Below, in pieces: positions 16,811 to 24,465 of a DNA stretch of 61,535 bases; within the stretch, counting starts at the first letter, position 1; every line of letters begins with the position of its first letter. The stretch spans positions 1 through 61,535 of the forward strand of contig JAEPNQ010000014.1 in the NCBI GenBank assembly GCA_017643305.1, in the 5' to 3' direction. Made by a program: the position numbers and the translations under genes. The notes beneath the pieces are model-generated. The model was given only the letters and a program-made list of their open reading frames with translations, was not told where the DNA came from and ran no database searches. The DNA comes from Marinibacterium sp. (GTDB taxonomy: Bacteria > Pseudomonadota > Alphaproteobacteria > Rhodobacterales > Rhodobacteraceae).

Positions 16811-17812
16811 ATGGGAAAAGACATGGTGTCGTCGCGCAAGCTCAGCAACGAGGAAGTCGAGGCGTTGATCGAAGGGTTGCGTACTTCTTCGAGCGAAACA
16901 GATGGGGTGTTCCCCGATGGGAACAACTCGAGCGTCAGGCCCTTCACCTTCGGCTCGGACGATCTGTCGCTTCTGGGCGATTACCACGCGCTCAGGATGA
17001 TCAACGAACGCTTCAGCCGCCTTGCGCGCTCAGTGTTCTTACCGATGCTGCGGGTACAGCCGCGTATCTCGTCCTTCCCCCCCGAGGTCAAGACATTCGA
17101 TGATTATAGCACTGGTTCGGAAACATTCGTAAGCCTTACCAACAGTCGCATGGAGGAATTGCGGGGCAGCCAGCTTTTGGTCGTGCCGCCTAATTTCATC
17201 TCACTTCTGACAAATTCCTATTATGGCGGGACCGCGGTGCGCCCGCTCAAGCGGGTTCAGGGTGAATTCACCGCTACCGAGCAGCGCGTCATCGAGATCG
17301 TGACCGAGGGGCTCAACAATGCTCTTCAGTTGGCATGGCGCGATCTGACGCCCGTGAGTTTCTCAATTCAGGGCCGCGAAGAAAACATGCAGTTCGCCTC
17401 GTTCGTCGATGGTAGCGAGACAGTCATCATCTGTTCCTTCGTCGTGCAGTTGCCCACGACCGAGCCCGCAACCTTCGACATCATTTACCCGCTGCAAACG
17501 CTCAAGCCAATCGCCTCGCAACTGCGCTCGCGGGTGCAGTCGGATTATGTCGACAACGACCTGTCGTGGCGCCAACGGCTTGAACGCGCGATCTTGAACA
17601 TCCCGTTGTCGCTGACCGGGCGGCTCGCCGAGCCCACAACCGCGCTGCACAAGCTGATCCAGCTTCAATCGGGCGATACCTTCCCGATGCAACTCCATGA
17701 GGGTGTGCAAGTGTTGGTCGAAGGGCGGCCCATGTTCATGGGCGAACTGGGCCAGGTCGGGCCGCAAGCAGCCTTGCACCTTACAAGCCGCATCAGAGAA
17801 ACGGACGATTGA
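16811..17812 (+). CDS. fliM: Flagellar motor switch protein FliM
   Basis: A 333-residue C-ring protein. The N-terminus has the CheY-phosphate docking motif as LSNEEVEALIEGL (about 10-22), then the middle domain (LGDYHALRMINERFSRLARS; GGTAVRPLKRVQGEFTATEQ), and a C-terminal SpoA domain (MQLHEGVQVLVEGRPMFMGE). ATG 16811 follows fliL closely; the in-frame ATG 16823 (MVSSRKLSNEEV) is better spaced from a ribosome site and may be the real start. It forms the rotating switch with FliG and FliN. Confidence 0.93.
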   Translation: MGKDMVSSRKLSNEEVEALIEGLRTSSSETDGVFPDGNNSSVRPFTFGSDDLSLLGDYHALRMINERFSRLARSVFLPMLRVQPRISSFPPEVKTFDDYSTGSETFVSLTNSRMEELRGSQLLVVPPNFISLLTNSYYGGTAVRPLKRVQGEFTATEQRVIEIVTEGLNNALQLAWRDLTPVSFSIQGREENMQFASFVDGSETVIICSFVVQLPTTEPATFDIIYPLQTLKPIASQLRSRVQSDYVDNDLSWRQRLERAILNIPLSLTGRLAEPTTALHKLIQLQSGDTFPMQLHEGVQVLVEGRPMFMGELGQVGPQAALHLTSRIRETDD

Positions 17813-17831
17813 GGCCGAAGGAGACCAGATC

Positions 17832-18149
17832 GTGGACGAGAGCGAAGACACCAAGGCGCCGCAACCCGAAGGCAAGGGCGAACGCGCGAGCATCGAAAAC
17901 CTGCGGGTTCTTGAAAACATTGAAGTGCGCATGACCGTGGAGGTCGGGCGCACAGAGATCACCATCCGCGATCTGTTGCGCCTAAGCGAGGGGTCGGTGG
18001 TCGAACTTGATCGTTTGGCGGGCGACCCGCTGGATATCCTGATCAACGGCACCATGATCGCGCGCGGCGAGGTGGTGATGGTCGGCGAACGCTTTGGCGT
18101 GCGCTTTGGCGAAATCGTCGATCTGGAAAAGCGGATGCAAGGGATCTGA
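17832..18149 (+). CDS. fliN: Flagellar motor switch protein FliN
   Basis: A 105-residue SpoA-domain protein. I chose GTG 17832 (VDESEDTKAPQPEGKG) because AAGGAG lies about eight bases upstream; the frame is open further back over the fliM end. The conserved core is MTVEVGRTEITIRDLLRLSE, then GSVVELDRLAGDPLDILING and ARGEVVMVGERFGVRFGEIV, the typical FliN C-terminus. It is last in the fliKLMN operon. A GGCC-rich inverted repeat and a short A/T run follow (18170-18205) but no clean terminator. Confidence 0.93.
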   Translation: MDESEDTKAPQPEGKGERASIENLRVLENIEVRMTVEVGRTEITIRDLLRLSEGSVVELDRLAGDPLDILINGTMIARGEVVMVGERFGVRFGEIVDLEKRMQGI

Positions 18150-18252
18150 CCGCGTCGGAATCTTGACGGGCCATGGACGGCCATCCGGCGGCCAGTAAAA
18201 AATCTTATTTAAATCATTGTTTAGGCCGCTTCTTTTTGGCGGATTGCGAGTC

Positions 18253-18268
18253 TGGCACAAAGTTTGCC
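18253..18268 (+). promoter_or_regulatory. Predicted sigma-54 promoter of fliOPQR-flhB
   Basis: TGGCACAAAGTTTGCC: GG at 18254-18255 and GC at 18266-18267 have exact spacing, with an intact TGGCAC box. The -12 GC lies 33 bp before the fliO ATG. Confidence 0.85.
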
Positions 18269-18299
18269 TTGCCTGTGTATGGGCCAATGAGGAAGCCAG

Positions 18300-18584
18300 A
18301 TGGCACAGGTAAGCTTGACACAGATCTTAGTGGTCGTGGGATTTCTCGCGGCTCTGATCGCCGTTCAGATCGTGTTGCAGCGCAATGCGCGCGGCATCGG
18401 CAAGCGGCTGGGCCGTGGACGCGAGATCCAGGTGGTTGAGGTAACGGCGCTTGGGCCCAATGACCGCCTCAGCCTTGTCGAGGCCGATGGCCAGCGCATC
18501 CTGGTCCTGACCGGGCGACATGGGGCCGGAGCCTTCATGGTTTTGGGCACGTCCAGGCAGTCCCACGCGGCGGAGGCTCCATGA
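18300..18584 (+). CDS. fliO: Flagellar biosynthesis protein FliO
   Basis: A 94-residue protein with a single N-terminal membrane segment (about 8-25, ILVVVGFLAALIAVQIVLQ) and a short cytoplasmic domain (REIQVVEVTALGPNDRLSLV followed by EADGQRILVLTGRHGAGAFM). The latter is the compact FliO beta domain with its LSLVEADG.R.LVL pattern. FliO helps assemble the FliP ring. It overlaps fliP by 4 bases and is first in the operon behind a sigma-54 promoter. Confidence 0.88.
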   Translation: MAQVSLTQILVVVGFLAALIAVQIVLQRNARGIGKRLGRGREIQVVEVTALGPNDRLSLVEADGQRILVLTGRHGAGAFMVLGTSRQSHAAEAP

Positions 18585-19351
18585 GCATCCATCTTCTCAA
18601 ACTCTTGGGGATTATTGCCGGGGCGATGCTGGTCGCGCAAGCGGCCTTGGCACAAGACCCGCTGTCGATGACCGCTGTGCGTGTCGACCAGGACGATACC
18701 GGCACGACGACCTATTCGCTATCCTTGCAGATCCTAGCGCTGATGACGGCGCTGACGGTCTTGCCCTCGATCGTTTTGGGGATGACCTCATTCACCCGGA
18801 TCATCATCGTTCTGTCGATTCTGAGACAGGCCTTGGGCACGCAGCAGACACCGCCCAACCAGGTACTTATCGCCATCGCGCTTTTTCTGAGCTTTGCGAT
18901 TATGACGCCGATCCTGTCCAAGATCTACGACAGCGCAATCACACCCTATCTTGCCGAGGAATTGAGCGCCGATGATGCCTTGGTGCAGAGCACCACGCTG
19001 CTCAAGGATTTCATGGTCGCCAACACCCATGAAGACACGCTGTTGATGTTTTCCGACATGGCCGAGGAGGGCAATTATACCGCAGTTGCGGATATTCCGC
19101 TGTCGGTGATCCTGCCGGCCTTCATCACCTCGGAGCTGAAAACCGCGTTTCAGATCGGCTTCCTGATTTTCTTGCCATTTCTTGTGATCGACATGGCGAT
19201 CGCCTCAATCTTGATGTCCTTGGGCATGATGATGCTGTCGCCCATGCTGATCTCGCTACCCTTCAAACTGTTATTGTTCGTGCTGGTGGACGGTTGGTCA
19301 ATGACCGTGGGATCGCTGGCAGCGACATTTGCCTTGGGAACGGGAGGCTAG
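18581..19351 (+). CDS. fliP: Flagellar export gate protein FliP
   Basis: A 256-residue gate protein with a cleavable-looking signal (MSIHLLKLLGIIAGAMLVAQ AALA), a known FliP trait. FliP signatures: LALMTALTVLPSIVLGMTSF, TRIIIVLSILRQALGTQQTP PNQVLIAIALFLSF, then PAFITSELKTAFQIGFLIFL and SILMSLGMMMLSPMLISLPF. FliP pentamers form the export pore with FliQ and FliR. The fliQ start follows 1 bp after the stop. Confidence 0.96.
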   Translation: MSIHLLKLLGIIAGAMLVAQAALAQDPLSMTAVRVDQDDTGTTTYSLSLQILALMTALTVLPSIVLGMTSFTRIIIVLSILRQALGTQQTPPNQVLIAIALFLSFAIMTPILSKIYDSAITPYLAEELSADDALVQSTTLLKDFMVANTHEDTLLMFSDMAEEGNYTAVADIPLSVILPAFITSELKTAFQIGFLIFLPFLVIDMAIASILMSLGMMMLSPMLISLPFKLLLFVLVDGWSMTVGSLAATFALGTGG

Positions 19352-19352
19352 G

Positions 19353-19619
19353 ATGGATTTCGACGCCAATGTTGGATATTTGCGGCTTGCGTTTTGGCAT
19401 ATCGTGCTGACGGCGGGGCCAGTGCTGGGGGTGGCACTGGCGGTAGGCCTGTTCATCGGCTTGATCCAAGCAGCCACTTCGATCAACGAGATGACGCTGT
19501 CCTTCGTCCCGAAACTGGTCATCGTATTGATGGCGATGGCCTTGATGTCGGGTTTCATTCTAACCCAGATGACCGACTATTTCGCCTATATCTTTGGCGA
19601 GATCGCCGCGATCCGATAG
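19353..19619 (+). CDS. fliQ: Flagellar export gate protein FliQ
   Basis: An 88-residue protein with two membrane helices (AFWHIVLTAGPVLGVALAVG LFIGLIQAATSINEMTL and KLVIVLMAMALMSGFILTQM). The GL.QA.T.INE.TL.FVPK motif is diagnostic for FliQ. The ATG at 19353 follows GGGAGGC; the upstream ATG at 19329 would overlap fliP. It packs around the FliP5-FliR1 pore. Confidence 0.95.
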   Translation: MDFDANVGYLRLAFWHIVLTAGPVLGVALAVGLFIGLIQAATSINEMTLSFVPKLVIVLMAMALMSGFILTQMTDYFAYIFGEIAAIR

Positions 19620-19634
19620 GGGCAGGGCACGGTA

Positions 19635-20441
19635 ATGGGATATGGCGCTTTGCCTGGCCTTGCGATCCAGGACATCATGGATCAAGCGTTGATTTTTCTG
19701 ATCTTGTTGCTGCGCTTCGGGGCCTTCTTGTTGTCGGCGCCCTTTTTCGGGTCGCGAATGATCCCCCTGCCGGTGCGCGTCGTGTTTTCTGCATCGCTTG
19801 CTGCCTTCCTGATCGGGCGGGTTTCGGTGCCGCCCATCGAGGATCTGACCTCGCTGCTCGTCTTGCCAATAATCGCGCAAGAGCTGGCCCTGGGGCTGTC
19901 GGCGGGTCTTTTGTTGACGATCTTGTTCGCGGCGGTCGCTTTGGCGGGCGAAAAAATCGCTGCCACCTCGGGGTTATCCTTTGCGTTCCAGATCGACCCT
20001 AACAGCGGCGGGCAGATGCCGCTTATCAGCCAGATCTTCACATTGTTCCTGACGATTGTCTTCTTGTCGCTGAATGGCCATTTAGCCGTTTTCGCGATCC
20101 TTATCGAAAGCTATTCCTTCGCGCCCATCGGTGCAGGGGTCAACTATGCCGCGCTGTTCACCGTCGGAGAGGTCGCGGGCAGCACCATGTTCGCCACCGC
20201 CGCGCAGCTGATGTTGCCCATCGTGACGGTACTGTTCTTGGTGAACATCGCCATCGGCGTCATAACCCGCTCGGCGCCGACCCTCAATTTGTTCTCCTTC
20301 GGTTTTCCGATCACCCTGTTCGCGGTCTTCATGCTTTTGTTCTTGTCTGCCGTGCCGCTTGGCTTTGCCTTCCAGGACCTGGTCGCGGCAGCACTTGTGG
20401 ATCTTGGCGATCTGATGAGGGGAGCTGCCCTTGGCCAGTGA
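19635..20441 (+). CDS. fliR: Flagellar export gate protein FliR
   Basis: A 268-residue multi-span protein. Motifs: FLILLLRFGAFLLSAPFFGS, ARVV-type loop PLPVRVVFSASLAAFL, ELALGLSAGLLLTILFAAVA LAGEKIAATSGLSFAFQIDP (the usual G..IG...G.s.a..vDP region), and NIAIGVITRSAPTLNLFSFG FP. An internal ATG before DQALIFLI is a possible shorter start. Its stop overlaps the flhB TTG start by 11 bases. Confidence 0.94.
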   Translation: MGYGALPGLAIQDIMDQALIFLILLLRFGAFLLSAPFFGSRMIPLPVRVVFSASLAAFLIGRVSVPPIEDLTSLLVLPIIAQELALGLSAGLLLTILFAAVALAGEKIAATSGLSFAFQIDPNSGGQMPLISQIFTLFLTIVFLSLNGHLAVFAILIESYSFAPIGAGVNYAALFTVGEVAGSTMFATAAQLMLPIVTVLFLVNIAIGVITRSAPTLNLFSFGFPITLFAVFMLLFLSAVPLGFAFQDLVAAALVDLGDLMRGAALGQ

Positions 20442-21594
20442 AAACGAAGATACCCAGGAAAAGACAGAAGAGCCGACACCGCGGCGCCTCGAGAAAGCGC
20501 GCGAAGATGGTCAGGTTCTGACCTCCAAGGAGATGTTCGTGTTCTCGACCACCACGGCGGGCATGTTAATCTTGCTGGCCATCGGGGTGGTGCTGACCCA
20601 GTGGATCGGGCATTGGGGCAGTTTTTTCCGGTTCGAGCGTGGCGAGGCCTTGGCCGATCTTCTGCCGGTCCGCCTGTCGACGGCCTTCATGGATTTCGTG
20701 ATCCTGTCCATCATCGTCGGGCTGCCGATCCTGGTTGTGGTGATCGGCACGCAAGCCTTGGTGAGCCAGGGGATCAATTTCGCCGCTAGTGCGATGGCGT
20801 TCAAGGGAAACAGGATCAACCCAATCAACGGATTCAAGCGCATGTTCTCGATGAACGCCCTTGTGGAGCTGGGCAAATCGGTGCTTAAGGTCGGAGTGAT
20901 CGGAGCCGCCGCCTATTTCGTGATCATCGCCTACCTGCCCACTACGCTGACCTTGGCATCCATGAGCTTTGAGCGCGCGCTCGAGATCGCCTTTTTCGCG
21001 CTTATGATCTTGATGGGCTCCTCCTGCGCGATCCTGGCGGGCATCGGGGCACTCGATTATGCCTGGTCAAGCCATCAGCATCTGAAAAAACTGCGCATGA
21101 GCCGACAGGACATGAAAGAAGAAAGTAAACAAACCGACGGCTCGCCCGAGGTCAAGGCCCGCATCCGGCGCCTGCAATTCGAGGCCAGCCGCCGTGCCTC
21201 ACAACAGGCCCGTGCGCTTGACGATGTGGGTGATGCCACCGCGATCATCACCAACCCCACACATTTTGCCGTGGCGCTACGCTATGTGCCGGGAGAACAA
21301 AACGCGCCCACGATTGTCGCTATGGGGCGCGGTCGCATCGCCGAGGAAATCATCAGACGCGGCACCAAGGGCCGGATCACCGTGTTCCAAAGCCCGCTCT
21401 TGGCGCGTGCCTTGTTCTTCACCGGTGAAATCGGTCAGGAAATCTCGGATCTGTTGTTTACCCCGGTCGCCGCCGTTTTGGCCTATATCTACCGCATCGA
21501 TCGGGGTGAAGATCCGGACTTCCCCGAGGTGGAGATCCCGCAAGAGCTACATTTCGATCAAAATGGTCGTCCCGACACCGATGCGGCATCCTGA
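20431..21594 (+). CDS. flhB: Flagellar export switch protein FlhB
   Basis: A 387-residue protein that controls export substrate specificity. It starts at a TTG (20431) six bases after GAGGGGAG, inside the fliR end. The N-terminus DTQEKTEEPTPRRLEKARED is typical. Four membrane segments follow, then the cytoplasmic domain with the self-cleaving NPTH motif (AIITNPTHFAVALRY, about residues 275-278) and VVAMGRGRIAEEIIRR-like text. Autocleavage between Asn and Pro, with FliK, switches export from hook to filament proteins. It overlaps the next small gene by one base. Confidence 0.95.
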   Translation: MASENEDTQEKTEEPTPRRLEKAREDGQVLTSKEMFVFSTTTAGMLILLAIGVVLTQWIGHWGSFFRFERGEALADLLPVRLSTAFMDFVILSIIVGLPILVVVIGTQALVSQGINFAASAMAFKGNRINPINGFKRMFSMNALVELGKSVLKVGVIGAAAYFVIIAYLPTTLTLASMSFERALEIAFFALMILMGSSCAILAGIGALDYAWSSHQHLKKLRMSRQDMKEESKQTDGSPEVKARIRRLQFEASRRASQQARALDDVGDATAIITNPTHFAVALRYVPGEQNAPTIVAMGRGRIAEEIIRRGTKGRITVFQSPLLARALFFTGEIGQEISDLLFTPVAAVLAYIYRIDRGEDPDFPEVEIPQELHFDQNGRPDTDAAS

Positions 21595-21836
21595 TGGCAA
21601 AACGCGCGCGCCCCCCCCATTACCGCAACCCACGCACCTTGGGCGAGACGATTTCGACGCTAGTCTATGTCGGGATGTCCGGTTGGCTTTTGCTCGAGGC
21701 ACTCAGTCTTATGGGTCAGGCTCCGCGCTGGCAGGTGGCCGGGCTATTCCTGACCTCGTTTTTCAGCTTGCTGGGTGCGTTTCGCTTTGCCATCGCACGG
21801 CTCTGGCGGCAGATCAGCGGGAGCGATGAGCGATGA
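21594..21836 (+). CDS. Small two-span membrane protein, coupled to flhB
   Basis: An 80-residue protein (MAKRARPPHYRNPRTLGETI) with a basic N-terminus and two hydrophobic segments, about 27-44 (TLVYVGMSGWLLLEALSLMG) and 50-68 (VAGLFLTSFFSLLGAFRFAI), ending in RLWRQISGSDER. It starts on the last base of the flhB stop and overlaps the next gene by 4 bases, so it is translationally coupled on both sides. I recognise no family. Coupling to the export gate operon suggests a basal-body or stator-related function. Confidence 0.7.
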   Translation: MAKRARPPHYRNPRTLGETISTLVYVGMSGWLLLEALSLMGQAPRWQVAGLFLTSFFSLLGAFRFAIARLWRQISGSDER

Positions 21837-22051
21837 AAGTTTCCGCCCGCCCCATATGTGGCGCTTGTTGTCATTTCTTTGTGACGCATGACCCGTCAAA
21901 GCCCTGGGGATGCCGCGCCTTTGGATTTTGTGCGGCACAATTACCGAATTTGCTGGTTTTCGCCTCAACTGGCACGAATTGTGCTCGGTTTCAGGAAAAG
22001 CCCTCTGTGAAAGCCCTCCGGGCTAGTCGAAACGTCAGGAACTCCGCATGA
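21833..22051 (+). CDS. Tiny four-cysteine protein, possible zinc-binding, flagellar operon
   Basis: A 72-residue protein: ISCPAC-like start MKVSARPICGACCHFFVTHD, then PSKPWGCRAFGFCAAQLPNL and VFASTGTNCARFQEKP. The CxxC, the central GCRAFGF and the distal NCARF cysteine resemble a widespread small family (CK.F..T.D...P.GCK.FGFKS...P...V...SG..C..F) often found near motility genes; this is from memory. The cysteines may bind a metal. It overlaps its neighbours by 4 bases on each side, and its last 20 residues look less conserved. Confidence 0.65.
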   Translation: MKVSARPICGACCHFFVTHDPSKPWGCRAFGFCAAQLPNLLVFASTGTNCARFQEKPSVKALRASRNVRNSA

Positions 22052-22845
22052 GTACCAAAGCCGCCAAACCGACGGTCGAAGACAGCATCAAGACCGCGCT
22101 CGATGCCGCCGACATGGCGATCACCGTCACCCGAGAATTCGACAAGGTCGGCACCGATTATGCCAAGACCCGGGCTGAGGTTAAGGCGGTCAATAGGCAG
22201 ATTTTGATTGTTTTCGTATCCTCGCTGGTGGCATCGGTTCTCGCGGTTGCGGCTGCCGGCCTAATCTATTTCCGCACGATGAGCGAGATGCAGACGACCA
22301 ACGCCACCTCACTAGAGGCTTTAGTGATCTTTGCCGAAAACGTCGATCGTCTGGCTGCCGCAACTACCGAAGCGAACGGCCAAGTCGAACGGATCGAGGG
22401 GCTTGTGACCGCCATTTCTACGATCCAGACCCAAATGGACGCCCTTCACATGGCGCTGGATGGCCAAGGCGAAACCACGGCGGACGAGTTGGCGGACATG
22501 CAAACCGAGATCACCAATCTCGTCGATCAAGTGATGTCGGCAATTGTGCGGGAAATCAGCGATACCATCGTCGCCGAACAAGCCAAGCTGGCCGCGCAAA
22601 TCGAGACCCTGCACCCTGAGCCGCCGACCGAGGACGGGACGGCCGAGGAGGCCCAGGCGGCAACACCGTCAGCCTTCGATGAAATCAAAGAGATGCTCGA
22701 GACCATGATGCTGTTGCAACGGGAAATCTCGGCCAAGATCACCTTGGCCGGCACGCCGGCGCGCCCGCCCGCCCGCACGGCAGCACCTGCGCGACCCGCT
22801 CCACGGGTTGCGCCCAACAGCAGCGACATCATCAAATTCCCGTGA
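22048..22845 (+). CDS. Bitopic membrane protein with periplasmic coiled coil (MotF-like candidate)
   Basis: A 265-residue protein with about 52 cytoplasmic residues, one membrane segment (about 52-74, ILIVFVSSLVASVLAVAAAG LIYF), and a long periplasmic coiled coil (SLEALVIFAENVDRLAAATT ... EQAKLAAQIETLHPE). A Pro/Ala-rich tail ends in the short motif SSDIIKFP. R. sphaeroides MotF, needed for rotation, is a roughly 26 kDa bitopic protein encoded in the fla1 cluster (from memory). Topology, size and position after flhB make this a candidate homologue, but I cannot align the sequences here. It overlaps both neighbours by 4 bases. Confidence 0.6.
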   Translation: MSTKAAKPTVEDSIKTALDAADMAITVTREFDKVGTDYAKTRAEVKAVNRQILIVFVSSLVASVLAVAAAGLIYFRTMSEMQTTNATSLEALVIFAENVDRLAAATTEANGQVERIEGLVTAISTIQTQMDALHMALDGQGETTADELADMQTEITNLVDQVMSAIVREISDTIVAEQAKLAAQIETLHPEPPTEDGTAEEAQAATPSAFDEIKEMLETMMLLQREISAKITLAGTPARPPARTAAPARPAPRVAPNSSDIIKFP

Positions 22846-23693
22846 TGGTCGATGATATGACCGAGATGGGCCTGTCCGATGACGCGGCTGCCAGCGACGA
22901 GCCGCTCAGGCCGTTCCTCAAGCTCGAGTCGCGCGGCTTGGGCATCGCTGCGCGGGCGAAGAAGCTGAAGGCAGGTGATGTTTTGGTGGCCATCGATGGC
23001 GAAATCTTTGTAGGCGATGCGGAAATGCTGGCGGTTCGGATGGGACGCCAAGCCGAGGATAACGAGGACAACCCCGAAGTCGATGCCATCGAAGATGATG
23101 TCACGGCGCATTTGTTGACGTTTCGGCGCGACGGCTATTTTTTCCACGTGATTTTCGAGACCCGGCTCAAGGCAAGTTTCGAGGCCACTGGCCCTGAAGA
23201 AACCATCGATATCCTGGGGGCGGCGCGGCAACTCGACTTCGAACCTCTGGAAAGCTACCAGAATTTCGAAGTGTTCCGGGATATCCGCAAGAACGCGGCA
23301 ATGCACTCCACAGACCTGGAGGAAATTGCCACCTATGTGCCGATCCTGTGGATGCTGAAGCATCGTTTGTTCTACCCGATGGTTGCGGTGGCGATTGTCT
23401 ATGGCATCACTTTCGTGACTCATTGGGTGATATTTTTGATCAGCTACGTCCTTGTGTCGGTGTATACCAAGCGGGCACAGATCGACCTTTTGCGGTCCTA
23501 CAAGCTGTTCGAGGACAAGTTCTTCTGGATGGTTCTCGCCGAAGCTGACGAAGCCGAAGCGCGCGAGACCTGTCGTCGTTTCCTGCCCGATCTTCGGTTT
23601 CAATTCGAAAGACGCCCCAAGGCCAAGCCCAAGACCCGGGATACAGGCCGGCTGCGCGTCAAGCCGCAAAAATCCAGACTGGCCGCGGGGTAA
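22842..23693 (+). CDS. Membrane-associated protein with central hydrophobic pair, unknown
   Basis: A 283-residue protein. The N-terminal part has a PDZ-like turn (ARAKKLKAGDVLVAIDGEIF VGD) inside an acidic context. The middle carries two hydrophobic stretches, about 172-186 (LFYPMVAVAIVYGITF) and 190-206 (WVIFLISYVLVSVYT). The tail (LLRSYKLFEDKFFWMVLAEA; RRFLPDLRFQFERR) is basic. It is the fourth gene of a run of 4-base overlaps starting at flhB, so it is made from the same mRNA. Family not recognised. The PDZ-like reading is tentative. Confidence 0.65.
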   Translation: MMVDDMTEMGLSDDAAASDEPLRPFLKLESRGLGIAARAKKLKAGDVLVAIDGEIFVGDAEMLAVRMGRQAEDNEDNPEVDAIEDDVTAHLLTFRRDGYFFHVIFETRLKASFEATGPEETIDILGAARQLDFEPLESYQNFEVFRDIRKNAAMHSTDLEEIATYVPILWMLKHRLFYPMVAVAIVYGITFVTHWVIFLISYVLVSVYTKRAQIDLLRSYKLFEDKFFWMVLAEADEAEARETCRRFLPDLRFQFERRPKAKPKTRDTGRLRVKPQKSRLAAG

Positions 23694-23757
23694 ACTCACC
23701 CGCGCGGATAAAACTCTTTGCAAATGAGTCGTTATTAGACCCAGATCGGAGAGATGC

Positions 23758-24117
23758 ATGCGCAGGGAATTGTTTATCGGATTGGATGTTGGTCTTTACC
23801 CACGCCAAAGCTTTGGCGCCGGGGAGGTCGTCTTAGCCGGCGAGACCATGACCGACCGGCTGCTGATAGTGCTGGAAGGTCGGCTGTCGGACGCTGGGGT
23901 GGGCCGGACTCTTGGGCCCGGGGATGTTGCCCGGCCGGTCGAGTTCTTCGGAGCAAGCCGGTATTCCGGTACGCTCTACGGACGCGGGGCAGGGCAGGTC
24001 GCCATCGTGCCGCGTCCCGCCGTGCGCGCCTGTTTTGACGCCCAAGGCTCGATGTTGTGGAATCTTGCCTGTGCTATCGCCATTGAAGCGTTGGCCGCCG
24101 CCAAGGAGCTGGCCTGA
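23758..24117 (+). CDS. Small cNMP-binding-fold-like protein 1
   Basis: A 119-residue protein: LDVGLYPRQSFGAGEVVLAG ETMTDRLLIVLEGRLSD, then LGPGDVARPVEFFGASRYSG TLYGRGAGQVAIVPR. The pattern of glycines (F..GE.....G.....L..VL.G....LGPGD......F) is that of the beta-roll of CRP-type cyclic nucleotide-binding domains, but there is no DNA-binding helix-turn-helix and the phosphate cassette is degenerate. It is followed with a one-base overlap by a second protein of the same plan. It may sense a ligand or serve as a scaffold; function unknown. Confidence 0.6.
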   Translation: MRRELFIGLDVGLYPRQSFGAGEVVLAGETMTDRLLIVLEGRLSDAGVGRTLGPGDVARPVEFFGASRYSGTLYGRGAGQVAIVPRPAVRACFDAQGSMLWNLACAIAIEALAAAKELA

Positions 24118-24458
24118 TGTCGGCGCCACCGCGCTTGCGTGGGATATTGCGCCATCAGCATTTGCAGCTCTTACATGGTGAGGTCGTCTTCATGCCCCAA
24201 GAGCGCGTCGATGCTGTCTATCTGGTCGAAACCGGGGGCGTGGTAACACTCGCGCCTTCGGGCAACCGGACCCTGTCGGCCCTTGGGCCACTCCGAATCA
24301 TCGGCTTGCGCGACATGCTGGCCGGGGGGCTTTGGCAGGGGATCGGGTTGGCTCATGGGCCGACGGTTCTAAGAGTTTTTGACACCCGGCTGATCTTGCA
24401 GATGATCGAGGCGGCGCCTGATGGCCACCAACGGCTGTTGCGCGCGCTTGCGGCCTAG
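24117..24458 (+). CDS. Small cNMP-binding-fold-like protein 2
   Basis: A 113-residue protein starting on the last base of the previous stop (TGATG). LRHQHLQLLHGEVVFMPQER VDAVYLVETGGVVTLAPSG followed by LSALGPLRIIGLRDMLAGGL repeats the beta-roll layout (gE..f.q....d.vYlve.G.v.l....g....lG...iiG...ml) of the cNMP fold. Again no output domain is seen. The pair may form a heterodimer equivalent to one split or duplicated sensor. It is convergent with rpoN, whose stop lies 7 bp downstream. Confidence 0.6.
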   Translation: MSAPPRLRGILRHQHLQLLHGEVVFMPQERVDAVYLVETGGVVTLAPSGNRTLSALGPLRIIGLRDMLAGGLWQGIGLAHGPTVLRVFDTRLILQMIEAAPDGHQRLLRALAA

Positions 24459-24465
24459 TATGCAG

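Noticed and set aside
18165-18210. Terminator between fliN and fliO
   Set aside because: GGCC-rich inverted repeats followed by a short A-run exist, but no stable stem is followed by a T-run on the plus strand.
22527-23759. 410-codon minus-strand frame opposite the genes after flhB
   Set aside because: It crosses two plus-strand genes with 4-base overlaps. No ribosome site or family text; antisense shadow.
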